Positions 25,864-34,108 of a DNA stretch of 64,000 bases are shown here, piece by piece. Numbering within the stretch: the stretch's first letter is position 1; every line of letters starts with the position of its first letter. The stretch is from DASZTV01 sp035550655 (GTDB lineage Bacteria > Actinomycetota > Actinomycetes > JAFAQI01). The stretch covers positions 86,213 to 150,212 of the forward strand of contig DASZOU010000008.1 in the NCBI GenBank assembly GCA_035550655.1. The letters are read 5' to 3'. Made by a program: the position numbers and the translations under genes. The notes below the pieces were generated by a model, which was not told where the DNA came from, made no database searches, and saw only the letters and a program-made list of their open reading frames with translations.

Positions 25864-26466
25864 CTAGAGGAGCGGGAGCCCGTCGGTCGAGGTCGGCGTC
25901 GGGCTGGCGATCGGTTGGTCGGTCGAGGTCGCGGTAGGTGTGCTGCTGGCGCACGCCGTGTCGACAGGTGCCGGTGGCGGCGCGGTGGCCGCCGCGGTGG
26001 GGGAGTCGGTCAGCGCCGGGGTGGGCAGGTCGGTGCCGGTCGGCGTCGCCGGCGGCGCGGTGGTCGCTGTCGTGGGGGGCGTCGGGCTGAGGCACGTCGG
26101 CGTCGGTTGCGGCGGGCCCTTCCCGCGGCCGCCGCTGTGGCTGCCGCCGACCGCGGGGCTGCCCGGGGTATGGGTGTGGTGGTGCGGCTTGTGGGTGTGG
26201 TGCTGGGTCGGCGTCGGGCTCAGCGGGGTGACCGGCTGCCCGCTGCCGTTGTGGCCGGTGGCCGCGACGCCCACCGCTGCGCCCGCCATGACGACGGCGA
26301 CACCGGCGCTTCCGATGGCGTAGGCCATCCGCCGCTGGTGACGCAGCCGCTGGCCGCGCTGCACCACCCCCGAAAGGCGGTCGGTGCCGAACGCCGGGGG
26401 CGCCGGGTCGTCGAGGCCGTCGAACAGGCCGCCGGCGCCCTGGTCGGGGTTCGAGAAGTCGCTCAT
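25864..26466 (-). CDS. Probable membrane anti-sigma factor / sigma-linked transmembrane protein
   Basis: 200-residue protein with a short cytoplasmic part (~1-50), one transmembrane helix (~51-72), and a long extracytoplasmic tail rich in Pro, Thr, Ser and Ala. The tail has a histidine-rich patch (QHHTHKPHHHTHTPG) and two cysteines. Its ATG overlaps the sigma-factor stop (ATGA), the usual arrangement for a sigma/anti-sigma pair. It lacks a recognisable zinc anti-sigma motif, so the role is inferred from context. The low-complexity tail could sense the wall or metal ions. Confidence 0.65.
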   Translation of the reverse strand: MSDFSNPDQGAGGLFDGLDDPAPPAFGTDRLSGVVQRGQRLRHQRRMAYAIGSAGVAVVMAGAAVGVAATGHNGSGQPVTPLSPTPTQHHTHKPHHHTHTPGSPAVGGSHSGGRGKGPPQPTPTCLSPTPPTTATTAPPATPTGTDLPTPALTDSPTAAATAPPPAPVDTACASSTPTATSTDQPIASPTPTSTDGLPLL

Positions 26467-26969
26467 CGCGCCAACGCCGCTCTCAGCGCGGCCAGGCCAC
26501 GGCTGGAATGCGTCTTCACCGATCCGATGGAGCACCCCATCACGTCGGCCGTCTGCGCCTCGGAAAGGTCGCCGAGGTAGCGGAGCACGACGCTTTCGCG
26601 CTGCCGTTTCGGCAGCTTCGCCAACGCGGCGTACAGGTCGATGCGGTCGTCGCTCGTGGCGGCGACCCGGTTGCCCTGCTCAGCCGCGACGCGCTCGTTC
26701 CGCTTCACCGCGCGGGTCCGGGAGCGCAGCAGGTCGAGCGCGAGGTTGCTGGCGACCCGCACGCACCAGGGCTCGGCGTGGTCGCGGACGCTCGACCAGC
26801 GGCTGTAGGCGCGGGCACAGGCCTCCTGCGCCACGTCCTCTGCCTCGGAGCGGTCGCCGAGCAGCCGGTACGCGACGCGATACGCGTCGCGGATCAGCAC
26901 CGGGAACACCTCCTCGAAGGACGCTGCGGCCGCGATCGACGCGGCTGTGCCTTCGGCCTCGAAGGTCAT
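26463..26969 (-). CDS. SigE-family ECF RNA polymerase sigma factor
   Basis: 168-residue extracytoplasmic-function sigma factor. Region 2 (LIRDAYRVAYRLLGD, EDVAQEACARAYSRW) recognises the -10 element. Region 4 (LPKRQRESVVLRYLGDLSEAQTADVMGCSIGSVKTH) recognises the -35 element. Length and sequence fit the SigE-type group widespread in actinomycetes. The start ATG is 26967-26969. Just upstream, a 20-base tandem duplication creates a seven-codon GTG-initiated reading frame whose stop overlaps this ATG. The next gene, overlapping by four bases, encodes the likely regulator. Confidence 0.93.
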   Translation of the reverse strand: MTFEAEGTAASIAAAASFEEVFPVLIRDAYRVAYRLLGDRSEAEDVAQEACARAYSRWSSVRDHAEPWCVRVASNLALDLLRSRTRAVKRNERVAAEQGNRVAATSDDRIDLYAALAKLPKRQRESVVLRYLGDLSEAQTADVMGCSIGSVKTHSSRGLAALRAALAR

Positions 26970-27070
26970 GACCGGCCCTCGAAGGTCACGACCGCCTCCG
27001 TCCCTTGCTCAACGTCCCGGTGGGCCTGCACGTTGACAGTCAATCCCACCCGGATCGAAATCGGGCGCGG

Positions 27071-28807
27071 TCAGTCCTCCACGGCGAAGCCGGCGCCCAC
27101 CTCGGCCAGCGCGGGCTCCTCGGCCTGGCGGTGGGCGGCGTCGACGGTGTCGGCACCGCGCAGGCCGGAGCAGATCGCCCCGATGAAGCTGACGCCGGCC
27201 GCCATGAGGAACGCCAACCGAAGCCCGTGCCCGAACGGGCCGGTGATCAGGTGCGGGAAGAAGCCGCGACCCGTCACGTAGTGATAGTGCGCGGCGCTGA
27301 GGTGAGCCGCGCTCGGCGAGCCGATCAGCTGCTGGATCGGGTTGTAGCCGAGGAACGCCGCGAACAGCGTGCCGATCGGGGGCAGATGCGCGATCGTGTG
27401 CGCCTGCGCGGCGGGCATGCCCTGCGTGACGAGGCCGTGCTGGAGGGCCTGCGGCAACCGCGCGGCGAGACCGAGGGTGATCACGGTGAAGAACACGCCG
27501 ATCGACAGCACCTGTGCGCTGTTCTGGAACGTGTTGAGCATGCCGGCTCCCGCGCCGCGCTGATCCGCGGGCAGCGAGTTCATGACGCTCGCGATGTTCG
27601 GCGCGAAGAACAGGCCGAGCGACAGGCCCATGACCAGGAGCAGCAGCGCGAACCAGACGTAGCTGAAGTTCATCGGCATCAGGTCGAAGAGCAGGAAGCA
27701 GCACCCCGACAGCGCCATGCCCGCGGTGGCGAACGGCCGCGCGCCGAACCGGTCGGTGAGGCGGCCCGACATCGGACCTGCGATGAGGAACCCGACGGTC
27801 AGCGGGATCATGTAGATGCCGGCCCACAGCGGCGTGCGTTCGAACGAGTAGCCGTGCTGCGGCAGCCAGATGCCCTGCAGCCAGATGATCAGGATGAACA
27901 TCAGGCCGCCGCGGGACAGGCCCGCGAGCAGTCCGGTGACGTTGCCCATGGTGAAGGTGCGGCTGCGAAACAGGTGCAGTCGGAACATCGGGTCGCTGAC
28001 GCGGGCCTCGACGGCGACGAAAACCCCGAGAACTGCAACGCCGCCGAAGCCGCACGCCAGCACGAACGGCTTGGTCCAGCCCATCGTGTGGCCGCCGTAC
28101 GGCTGCAGCCCGTAGACGATTGCGAGCAGCACGCCGATCAGCCCGGCCGCGAACAGCAGGTTCCCGATCCAGTCGATCTTTGCCGGTGTGCGGACGCCGT
28201 TGTCACGCAGCTTCAGGTAGGACCACAGCGTCCCGAACAGCCCGAGCGGCACCGAGACGATGAAGACGAGACGCCACGAGACGGGCGCGAGCAGGCCACC
28301 GAGGATCAAGCCGAGGAACGAGCCGCTGATGGCGGCGACGCCGTTGATCGACAGCGCGAGCCCGCGTTCGTTCTCGCCGAACGCGTCGGTGACGATCGCG
28401 GAGGAGTTGGCGAGGATGCAGGCGCCGCCGAGCCCTTGACCGAGGCGCATCAGCACGATCCACAGTGCGCCGTGGGTGCCCGTCATCCAGGTGACGGACA
28501 ACAGGACGGAGAACGCGGTGAAGATCGCGAAGCCGAGGTTGAACATCCGCACCCGGCCGTAGATGTCGCCGATCCGGCCGAGGCTCACGACCAGCACGCT
28601 GGTCACGAGCAGGAACCCCATCAGGATCCAGAGGAAGTACGGCGTATTGCCGGGTGCGAGCGGGTTCAGGTGGATGCCGCGGAAGATGTCGGGCAGCGCG
28701 ATCATCAGGATCGAGCTGTTGATCGTCGCCATGAGGATGCCGAGCGTCGTGTTGGAGAGCGCGATCCACTTGTAGGGAATGCGGCTTCGCGGGGTCGAGG
28801 TGGGCAC
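27071..28807 (-). CDS. MFS exporter, DHA2 (EmrB/QacA-like, 14 TM)
   Basis: 578-residue major facilitator superfamily transporter with about fourteen hydrophobic helices, predicted to expel drugs or metabolites by proton antiport. Family motifs are visible: the motif LGRIGDIYGRVRMF between helices 2 and 3, LGLILGGLLAPVSWR (motif C, antiporter type) in helix 5, and MSGRLTDRFGARPF at the centre. GTG start at 28807. The intergenic stretch to the cysteine leader peptide is only 62 bases and unusually AT-rich (about 28825-28850), probably containing divergent promoters. No regulator gene is adjacent. Confidence 0.9.
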   Translation of the reverse strand: MPTSTPRSRIPYKWIALSNTTLGILMATINSSILMIALPDIFRGIHLNPLAPGNTPYFLWILMGFLLVTSVLVVSLGRIGDIYGRVRMFNLGFAIFTAFSVLLSVTWMTGTHGALWIVLMRLGQGLGGACILANSSAIVTDAFGENERGLALSINGVAAISGSFLGLILGGLLAPVSWRLVFIVSVPLGLFGTLWSYLKLRDNGVRTPAKIDWIGNLLFAAGLIGVLLAIVYGLQPYGGHTMGWTKPFVLACGFGGVAVLGVFVAVEARVSDPMFRLHLFRSRTFTMGNVTGLLAGLSRGGLMFILIIWLQGIWLPQHGYSFERTPLWAGIYMIPLTVGFLIAGPMSGRLTDRFGARPFATAGMALSGCCFLLFDLMPMNFSYVWFALLLLVMGLSLGLFFAPNIASVMNSLPADQRGAGAGMLNTFQNSAQVLSIGVFFTVITLGLAARLPQALQHGLVTQGMPAAQAHTIAHLPPIGTLFAAFLGYNPIQQLIGSPSAAHLSAAHYHYVTGRGFFPHLITGPFGHGLRLAFLMAAGVSFIGAICSGLRGADTVDAAHRQAEEPALAEVGAGFAVED

Positions 28808-28869
28808 CGGTGTCCTCAGCGTGAGATATTTAGCCTACGAAAGTATCATTGCACAGTACGCTTCCCGGC

Positions 28870-28965
28870 ATGGCAGCTCCCAACGCACCGCGGGTGAGTC
28901 CCGCGCTGTGGAGCCGGCGCGCGGTCGACCTGTGCCGCGTGGCCACCTGCCTGTGTCTCGTCTGA
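28870..28965 (+). CDS. Cysteine-rich leader peptide of cysA-sseC
   Basis: A 31-residue reading frame, MAAPNAPRVSPALWSRRAVD then LCRVATCLCLV and stop, with three cysteines in the last ten residues. The SRR-VDL-RV core is typical of short actinobacterial leader peptides ahead of sulfur genes. In mycobacteria, cysteine-rich leaders before cysA2 attenuate transcription when cysteine is plentiful. There is no ribosome-binding site close to the ATG, and a -10-like TATCAT lies about 20 bases upstream, compatible with a very short leader. It is 142 bases upstream of cysA. Confidence 0.75.
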   Translation: MAAPNAPRVSPALWSRRAVDLCRVATCLCLV

Positions 28966-29017
28966 CGTAGCCGTCACCACCGAGCACGTCGCCGACTCCA
29001 CATCCCCGCGCCGGCTC

Positions 29018-29061
29018 GGGTGACTTCCCCGCAAGACCTCCGTCGCCCCGCGTTGGGTGAC
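29018..29061 (+). promoter_or_regulatory. Attenuator-like alternative hairpins before cysA
   Basis: GTCGCCC (29042-29048) can pair either with GGGTGAC at 29018-29024 or with the identical GGGTGAC at 29055-29061. The two pairings are mutually exclusive, and the second stem is followed by GACCCCTTTC. Together with the cysteine-rich leader ending at 28965, this looks like an antiterminator/terminator or sequester switch responding to cysteinyl-tRNA supply. The folding has not been computed. Confidence 0.5.
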
Positions 29062-29107
29062 GACCCCTTTCAATCTGCTGTGTTACTGCAAGAAGGAGAG
29101 TTGGCAC

Positions 29108-29941
29108 ATGGCTCGCAACGACGTGCTCGTCGACGCCGACTGGGTCGAGGCGCATCTCGACGACCCGAAGATCGTGCTCGTCGAGGTCGACGAGGACACC
29201 GCGGCGTACGACAAGAACCACATCCGCAACGCCGTCCGGATCGACTGGAAGCGTGACCTCCAGGATCCGGTCATTCGCGACTTCATCAGCAAGGAGAAGT
29301 TCGAGAGCCTGCTCTCCGAGCGCGGCATCGCGAACGACGACACCGTCGTGCTGTACGGCGGCAACAACAACTGGTTCGCGTCGTACGCGTACTGGTACTT
29401 CAAGATCTACGGCCACGAGAACGTCAAGCTCATGGACGGTGGCCGCAAGAAGTGGGAGCTCGACAGCCGCGAGCTCGTCGCGGACGTGCCCAACCGGCCG
29501 GCGACGACGTACAAGGCGAAGGATGCCAACAACGACATCCGTGCCTTCCGCGACGAGGTCGTCGCGTCGATCGGCGTGAAGAATCTCATCGATGTGCGGT
29601 CGCCAGACGAGTTCTCCGGCAAGCTGCTCGCGCCGGCGCACCTGCCGCAGGAGCAGTCGCAGCGGGCCGGTCACGTGACGAGTGCGGTCAACATCCCGTG
29701 GAGCAAGGCCGCGAACGAAGACGGCACGTTCCGTTCGGACGACGAGCTCAAGGAGCTGTACGAGAGCGAGGGTGTCGACTTCGGCAAGGACACCATCGCG
29801 TACTGCCGGATCGGTGAGCGCAGCGCGCACACCTGGTTCGTCTTCCACGAGCTGCTCGACCAGGCGAACGTCAAGAACTACGACGGGTCGTGGACCGAGT
29901 ACGGCTCCCTTGTCGGTGTGCCGATCGAAAAGGACGTCTGA
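29108..29941 (+). CDS. cysA: Thiosulfate sulfurtransferase (CysA/SseA-type rhodanese)
   Basis: 277-residue two-domain rhodanese that transfers sulfane sulfur from thiosulfate to thiol acceptors. The N-terminal inactive domain includes AYDKNHIRNAVRIDW. The C-terminal domain has the active-site loop CRIGERSAHTW with catalytic C233. Length and cysteine position equal those of mycobacterial CysA2. GAAGGAG lies about ten bases before the ATG at 29108, so the upstream ATG at 29057 is rejected. The gene is followed two bases later by sseC and preceded by a cysteine leader peptide, indicating control by cysteine status. Confidence 0.93.
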   Translation: MARNDVLVDADWVEAHLDDPKIVLVEVDEDTAAYDKNHIRNAVRIDWKRDLQDPVIRDFISKEKFESLLSERGIANDDTVVLYGGNNNWFASYAYWYFKIYGHENVKLMDGGRKKWELDSRELVADVPNRPATTYKAKDANNDIRAFRDEVVASIGVKNLIDVRSPDEFSGKLLAPAHLPQEQSQRAGHVTSAVNIPWSKAANEDGTFRSDDELKELYESEGVDFGKDTIAYCRIGERSAHTWFVFHELLDQANVKNYDGSWTEYGSLVGVPIEKDV

Positions 29942-29943
29942 GC

Positions 29944-30243
29944 ATGTGCGGAGCTCCTGACCAGGCAACGATCAGCCGTGAAGGCATCCCGACCGGGGAG
30001 ACGGTCGTCCAGGGCCTCGTCTACAACGGCGACACGCCCGTGTCCGGTGGCTACGTCCGGCTGCTCGACGGCGGTGGCGAGTTCACCGCGGAGGTCGTGA
30101 CGTCGGCGACGGGTCAGTTCCGGTTCTTCGCGCGTCCGGGCTCGTGGACCGTCCGGGTGATCCCGGGCGGCGGCCACTCCGGCGGCGAGGCGAAGGTCGA
30201 CGTCGCGCAGGGCGAGATCAGCGAGGTGCGGATCTCGGTCTGA
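29944..30243 (+). CDS. sseC: SseC / DUF1416 protein
   Basis: 99-residue protein of the DUF1416 family, found as the partner of cysA-type sulfurtransferases in actinobacteria (SseC). The N-terminal MCGAPDQ carries the conserved cysteine. The rest is a beta-sandwich-like domain (VVQGLVYNGDTPVSGGYVRL, FRFFARPGSWTVRVI). The ATG lies two bases after the cysA stop, so they are cotranscribed. Exact function in thiosulfate metabolism or cofactor sulfuration is not established. A terminator follows. Confidence 0.92.
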   Translation: MCGAPDQATISREGIPTGETVVQGLVYNGDTPVSGGYVRLLDGGGEFTAEVVTSATGQFRFFARPGSWTVRVIPGGGHSGGEAKVDVAQGEISEVRISV

Positions 30244-30264
30244 TCCGAGTCAACACGCTGAGTT

Positions 30265-30306
30265 GGCCGCCCTCCCGGTACGCCGGGGTGGGCGGCCTTC
30301 TCTTTT
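30265..30306 (+). terminator. Rho-independent terminator after sseC
   Basis: Perfect arms GGCCGCCC (30265-30272) and GGGCGGCC (30290-30297) enclose a GC-rich loop and are followed by TTCTCTTTT (30298-30306). It lies 21 bases after the sseC stop and directly before the GtrA gene. Confidence 0.85.
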
Positions 30307-30322
30307 CGGTCAGAATGGTCAG

Positions 30323-30778
30323 GTGGCCGAGGACCGAGTTGCGCCTGCGGCGAGCCCGGTCACGGTGCTTGTCGCGGAGGTGCAGGACCATTCGGCCGGC
30401 CGGCCGTCGTTGCGGGAATCGCTGATCCGGTTCTGCGTCACTGGTGTCGCGAGCGTATGCACCGACTTCGCGGTGCTGTACGGGTTGCACTCAGGCGCAG
30501 GGGTCTCGCTGACCCTGGCGACGGTGCTCGGCCTCACCGCGGCGGTGGTCGTGAACTACGCGCTCAACCGCAACTGGACGTTCCAGGCGCGGGCGAGCCA
30601 CGGCAACACTCTCGGCCCGTACCTGCTCCTGGTCGTGGTGAACCTGGGTACGACGCTGGTGATCGTTCGCGGGCTGACGCACCTCGGCCTGTACTACCTG
30701 CTGAGCAAAGGCGTCGCCGTCGTCTTCAACGCCATCCTCAACTTCACCTCCTCGCGCTACTGGATCTTCAAGCACTAG
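30323..30778 (+). CDS. GtrA-family membrane protein
   Basis: 151-residue protein with four predicted transmembrane helices and the GtrA pattern: RFCVTGVASVCTDFAVLYGL in helix 1, ALNRNWTFQ after helix 2, and a closing FNAILNFTSSRYWIF. GtrA-type proteins are thought to flip polyprenyl-phosphate sugars, such as bactoprenol-linked glucose or arabinose precursors, across the membrane. The start is GTG 30323. It ends just before the large repeat locus and is convergent with the SDR gene. It may serve the polysaccharide genes to its right. Confidence 0.88.
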   Translation: MAEDRVAPAASPVTVLVAEVQDHSAGRPSLRESLIRFCVTGVASVCTDFAVLYGLHSGAGVSLTLATVLGLTAAVVVNYALNRNWTFQARASHGNTLGPYLLLVVVNLGTTLVIVRGLTHLGLYYLLSKGVAVVFNAILNFTSSRYWIFKH

Positions 30779-30780
30779 CC

Positions 30781-31620
30781 CTTCGCCGCCTCGCGCTTCG
30801 CGCTGCGGCCCCAAAGACAAAGGCGCAACTGCCAGGGGCGTGGCTTTCCGCCTCGGTGCGTTCCGCTGGCCGGTTGCGTTGGTCTTGTTCGGGCAAAGTC
30901 AAAGGCGCAACTACCAGGGGCGTGGCTGCCGACGTCGGTTCGTCGCGCTGGCCGGTTGCGTTGGTCGGACATTGTGGGTTTCACGTGTCTGGGGGCTCGA
31001 ACATTGTGCGTTTGACGTGTCTAAAAGGGCCTAATTGGCACGTCAAATCCACAATGTTCGAGCCTCAGACACGCCAATCGCACAACGAACCGCGATTGGC
31101 CAGCGGAAGGGGAGCCAAGCGGGAGCCTCGCCCCTGGTTGTTGCGCTCTTGTCTTTGACACAAAGCTCAACGCGACGGGCCAGCGGAGCGCATCGGGGCG
31201 GGAGCTGCGCCCCTGGTTGTTGCGCTCTTGTCTTTGACACAAAGCGCAACGCGACGGGCCAGCGGAGCGCATCGGGGCGGGAGCTACGCCGCTGGTTGTT
31301 GCGCTCTTGCCTTTGACACAAAGCTCAACGCGACGGGCCAGCGGAACGCATCGGGGCGGGAGCTGCGGCCCCTGGTAGTTGCGCTCTTGTCTTTGACACA
31401 AAGCTCAACGCGACGGGCCAGCGGAAACGGAGCCGAGCGGCAACCTCGCCCCTGGCAGTTGCGCTCTTGCTTTTGGGGCCGAGGCGCGAAGCGCGAGGCC
31501 TAGGAGTAACTGCACCCGACACAACGCAATGGGCCAGCGGCACGCATCGGGGCGGGGAGCCACGCCCCTGGCAGTTGCGCCCTTGTCTTTGAGGCCGCAG
31601 CGCGAAGCGCGAGGCGCAGA
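30781..31620. repeat. Composite repeat locus: inverted and tandem ~80 bp units around a palindromic core
   Basis: Between two convergent genes lie two inverted units (marker GGCGCAACT, about 30823 and 30905), a central core, and five to six direct units (marker GTTGCGCTCTT at 31140, 31219, 31298, 31378 and 31458, a weaker one at 31574), with a period of 79-80 bases over the first five. The core has three copies of a 21-base motif (ACATTGTGGGTTTCACGTGTC and variants) at 30969, 31001 and, inverted, 31037-31057. The last two form a 57-base palindrome with a 15-base loop. No protein-coding gene is supported here. The same composite recurs, reversed, at 56038-56430. Confidence 0.88.
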
Positions 31621-31642
31621 AGAGCGAGCCGAACCCGAGCGA

Positions 31643-32419
31643 CTACCGCGGCTGCATTCTGATGCCGGCGTCGAGCCGGACGGATTCGGCGTTGAAGTAG
31701 CTGTTGCGCAGCATCTCGAGGGCGAGGGTTGCGTACTCCTCCGAGCGCCCGAGCCGCTTCGGGAACAGCACCTGCTTGCCGAGGTTCGCCTTGAACGCCT
31801 CCGACTCCGGCCCTTCGCCGTAGATCGGGGTGTCGATCAGACCCGGCAGGATCGTGTTGACCCGTACGCCGACCGCCGACAGGTCGCGGGCCACCGGCAG
31901 GGTCATGCCCACGATGCCGCCCTTCGACGAGGAGTACGCCGCCTGGCCGATCTGCCCGTCCTCCGCGGCCACTGACGCCGTCAGCACGATCGCCCCGCGC
32001 TGGCCGTCGTCGTCCGCGTCGTTCCGGCTCATCGCCGTCGCCGCGATCCGCACGCAGTCGAACGTCCCTGTCAGGTTCACCGCGATCACGAACTTGTAGT
32101 GGTCGAGGTTGAACGCCGAGCTGTACTCGCCGTCCTTGCCGACCGTGCGTTGCGCGGAACCGATGCCGGCGCAGCACACCAACGACCGCAGCGGCGCCAT
32201 GCCGACCGCCGTGTCCACCGCCTCGATGATCTGGTCGGTGTTCGTCACGTCCGTGTGGACAAAGACGCCGCCGATCTCCTTGGCGAGTGCTTCGCCCTTG
32301 TCGTCCTGCAGGTCCGCGACGACCACGCCGACGCCGTGCTGCGCGAGCAGCCGGGAGGTCGCGGCGCCCAGTCCGGAGGCGCCACCGGTGACAACCGCAG
32401 ACGTAGAGCTCAGTTCCAT
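31643..32419 (-). CDS. SDR oxidoreductase, type II 3-hydroxyacyl-CoA dehydrogenase-like
   Basis: 258-residue short-chain dehydrogenase. The NAD-binding TGGASGLGAAT lies near residues 11-21. Catalytic residues are in TASVAAEDGQIGQAAYSSSK (Ser, Tyr and Lys spaced as in the family). The closing RLDAGIRMQPR and the MTLPVARDL segment are characteristic of 17-beta-HSD10 / type II 3-hydroxyacyl-CoA dehydrogenases, which oxidise 3-hydroxyacyl-CoA during fatty-acid degradation. ATG start at 32419. The gene is convergent with the repeat locus and divergent from the GH5 gene. Substrate assignment is by family resemblance. Confidence 0.88.
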   Translation of the reverse strand: MELSSTSAVVTGGASGLGAATSRLLAQHGVGVVVADLQDDKGEALAKEIGGVFVHTDVTNTDQIIEAVDTAVGMAPLRSLVCCAGIGSAQRTVGKDGEYSSAFNLDHYKFVIAVNLTGTFDCVRIAATAMSRNDADDDGQRGAIVLTASVAAEDGQIGQAAYSSSKGGIVGMTLPVARDLSAVGVRVNTILPGLIDTPIYGEGPESEAFKANLGKQVLFPKRLGRSEEYATLALEMLRNSYFNAESVRLDAGIRMQPR

Positions 32420-32494
32420 GCGAGGAAACCTATCGGGCGCCTTCCTGGCAACCGGAGACCGGGATCCGGCCGCCGCCGCAATAGCCTTTTCGTC

Positions 32495-34108
32495 GTGCCT
32501 GCCAGCCGTCGTAACGCATTCGACGAGCGCGCAGGTGTGGTTGCTTCCGCCATCGTCGTCACCGTGCTCGTCGCGGTCGGCGCGCTGATTGCGAGCCGGG
32601 GGGCCTCGGCCCCGGCGAGCTCACCCGCCCCCGGACCGGTCAAGAGCCTCCCGCTCGGCAAGTCCCTGGCGCCGGTCCAGCTGCTGCGCGGCGCCGCGAC
32701 CACCTTCGACACCTCGACAGGTGGATGGACCGCATCAGGCGGGACCGTGAAGGTGGGCCACCGCGCACATCAAGGCGCGGGCGCGCTCTCGGCCATCGCC
32801 ACGGGGAGCGCGATGACGCTGTGGTCTCCCGTCGAGAACGCGAAGGCCGGCGACCGGTACGTCGGCGAGGCCTACCACCGCGGCACCTCCACCGCCGTTT
32901 CGGGCCAGCTCGAGCTGCGGTTCATCGACGCCAGTGGTGCCGTCACCGACACCGAGGTGAGCGAGGCGGCCGCGGGGTCCACGACGGACTGGGGGGTGCT
33001 GCCGGTCGTCGCCGGAATCGCACCCAAAGGCGTCGCGAAGGTGCAGCTGGGCGTGAGCTTCCCTCCGGCGAGTGCGGCTCAGCTCGTCGACGACGCGACG
33101 CTCGGTCAGACCCCGGGCGGTCACGCCCGCGTGGTCGGCCCGCTCACGACGCGGGGCAACCAGATCCTCGACGGCGATGGCCAGCCGCTCATCCTGCGCG
33201 GGCTGCAGCGGTTCGGTCTCGAAGGCGGCACCAACAACCCGCTGCCCACCGAGGCGGAGATCCAGCAGCTGTCGATGTGGGGAGCCAACGAGGTCCGGAT
33301 CTCCCTGGGCGAGCAGAAGTGGCTGGCGACGTCGTGCGCCTATGAGCCCGACTACCCGGAGGTGGTCGACCGGGTTGTTCACTGGGTGACCTCGCGGGGC
33401 ATGGTCGCGTTGCTCAACCTCCACTTCGCGACGGTGGGCCGGTGCGGGAAGGCCGGCCTCACACCGATGGCGGACTCGCCCGGCGCGATCACCTTCTGGC
33501 AGCAGGTCGCCACCCGCTACGAGAACAACCCGCTGGTCGCCTTCGACTTGTTCAACGAGCCGCAGGTGTCGCAATCGGTCTGGTTCAGCGGTGGCACATT
33601 CGACGACAACGGCAAGACCGTCACAGCCGCCGGGATGCAGCAGCTTTACCAGACGGTGCGCGGCACAGGTGCTCGCAACCTCGTCCTGATCAGCGGCCTG
33701 AACTTCGCGAGCAGTCCGCCGACGGAGTTCGTCGAGGGCACCAACATCGCGTACGGCGAGCACGTCTACACCTGCCCGAACGCACCGCCGCCGCAGTGCA
33801 CTACCCCCGACCCGTACAACCCCGCGCCGATGATGGATCGCTGGAACACCGTCGCGAAGACGTATCCCGTGATGGTGTCGGAGTTCGGCTGGCCGAACGG
33901 CGACAGCGGCACCTACAACGCCAACGTCATCGCCAACGCCGAGCAGCTGCATCGCGGCTGGAGCGGCTTCGCGTGGGACGGCGGCACCGGCGGTCTGTTC
34001 ACGCTGGTCCAGGCGCACCCCGCCTCTGACGGCACGACGATCGAGCCCAACGCGAGCGGCATGGCGCTGGTCGCCGGCTTCGCGCTGAACTGGCCGGCGA
34101 AGTCTTGA
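32495..34108 (+). CDS. Secreted/anchored GH5-like cellulase-family glycosidase
   Basis: 537-residue extracellular glycoside hydrolase. An N-terminal hydrophobic segment (~15-38) serves as signal anchor. A beta-sandwich, carbohydrate-binding-like region (~65-205) precedes the (beta/alpha)8 domain. Key glutamates are E355 in FDLFNEPQ (acid/base) and E463 in VSEFGWPN (nucleophile), both in GH5 context. The start is GTG 32495. The last codons overlap the TTG start of a glycosyltransferase (TTGA), so this glycosidase is translationally linked to polysaccharide genes and may process the polymer they make. Confidence 0.87.
   Translation: MPASRRNAFDERAGVVASAIVVTVLVAVGALIASRGASAPASSPAPGPVKSLPLGKSLAPVQLLRGAATTFDTSTGGWTASGGTVKVGHRAHQGAGALSAIATGSAMTLWSPVENAKAGDRYVGEAYHRGTSTAVSGQLELRFIDASGAVTDTEVSEAAAGSTTDWGVLPVVAGIAPKGVAKVQLGVSFPPASAAQLVDDATLGQTPGGHARVVGPLTTRGNQILDGDGQPLILRGLQRFGLEGGTNNPLPTEAEIQQLSMWGANEVRISLGEQKWLATSCAYEPDYPEVVDRVVHWVTSRGMVALLNLHFATVGRCGKAGLTPMADSPGAITFWQQVATRYENNPLVAFDLFNEPQVSQSVWFSGGTFDDNGKTVTAAGMQQLYQTVRGTGARNLVLISGLNFASSPPTEFVEGTNIAYGEHVYTCPNAPPPQCTTPDPYNPAPMMDRWNTVAKTYPVMVSEFGWPNGDSGTYNANVIANAEQLHRGWSGFAWDGGTGGLFTLVQAHPASDGTTIEPNASGMALVAGFALNWPAKS

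Noticed and set aside
27005..28897. 630-codon plus-strand frame opposite the MFS gene
   Set aside because: Charged, repetitive antisense product. The minus strand has a 14-helix transporter with family motifs.
30840..31543. Short frames of 60-230 codons within the repeat locus
   Set aside because: They occur in several frames on both strands and merely translate the repeat unit. No start context and no conservation beyond the DNA repeat.
31140..31620. Possible CRISPR array because of regular ~80 base spacing
   Set aside because: The whole 79-80 base unit is repeated with drift, there are no unique spacers of constant length, and no cas genes are present.
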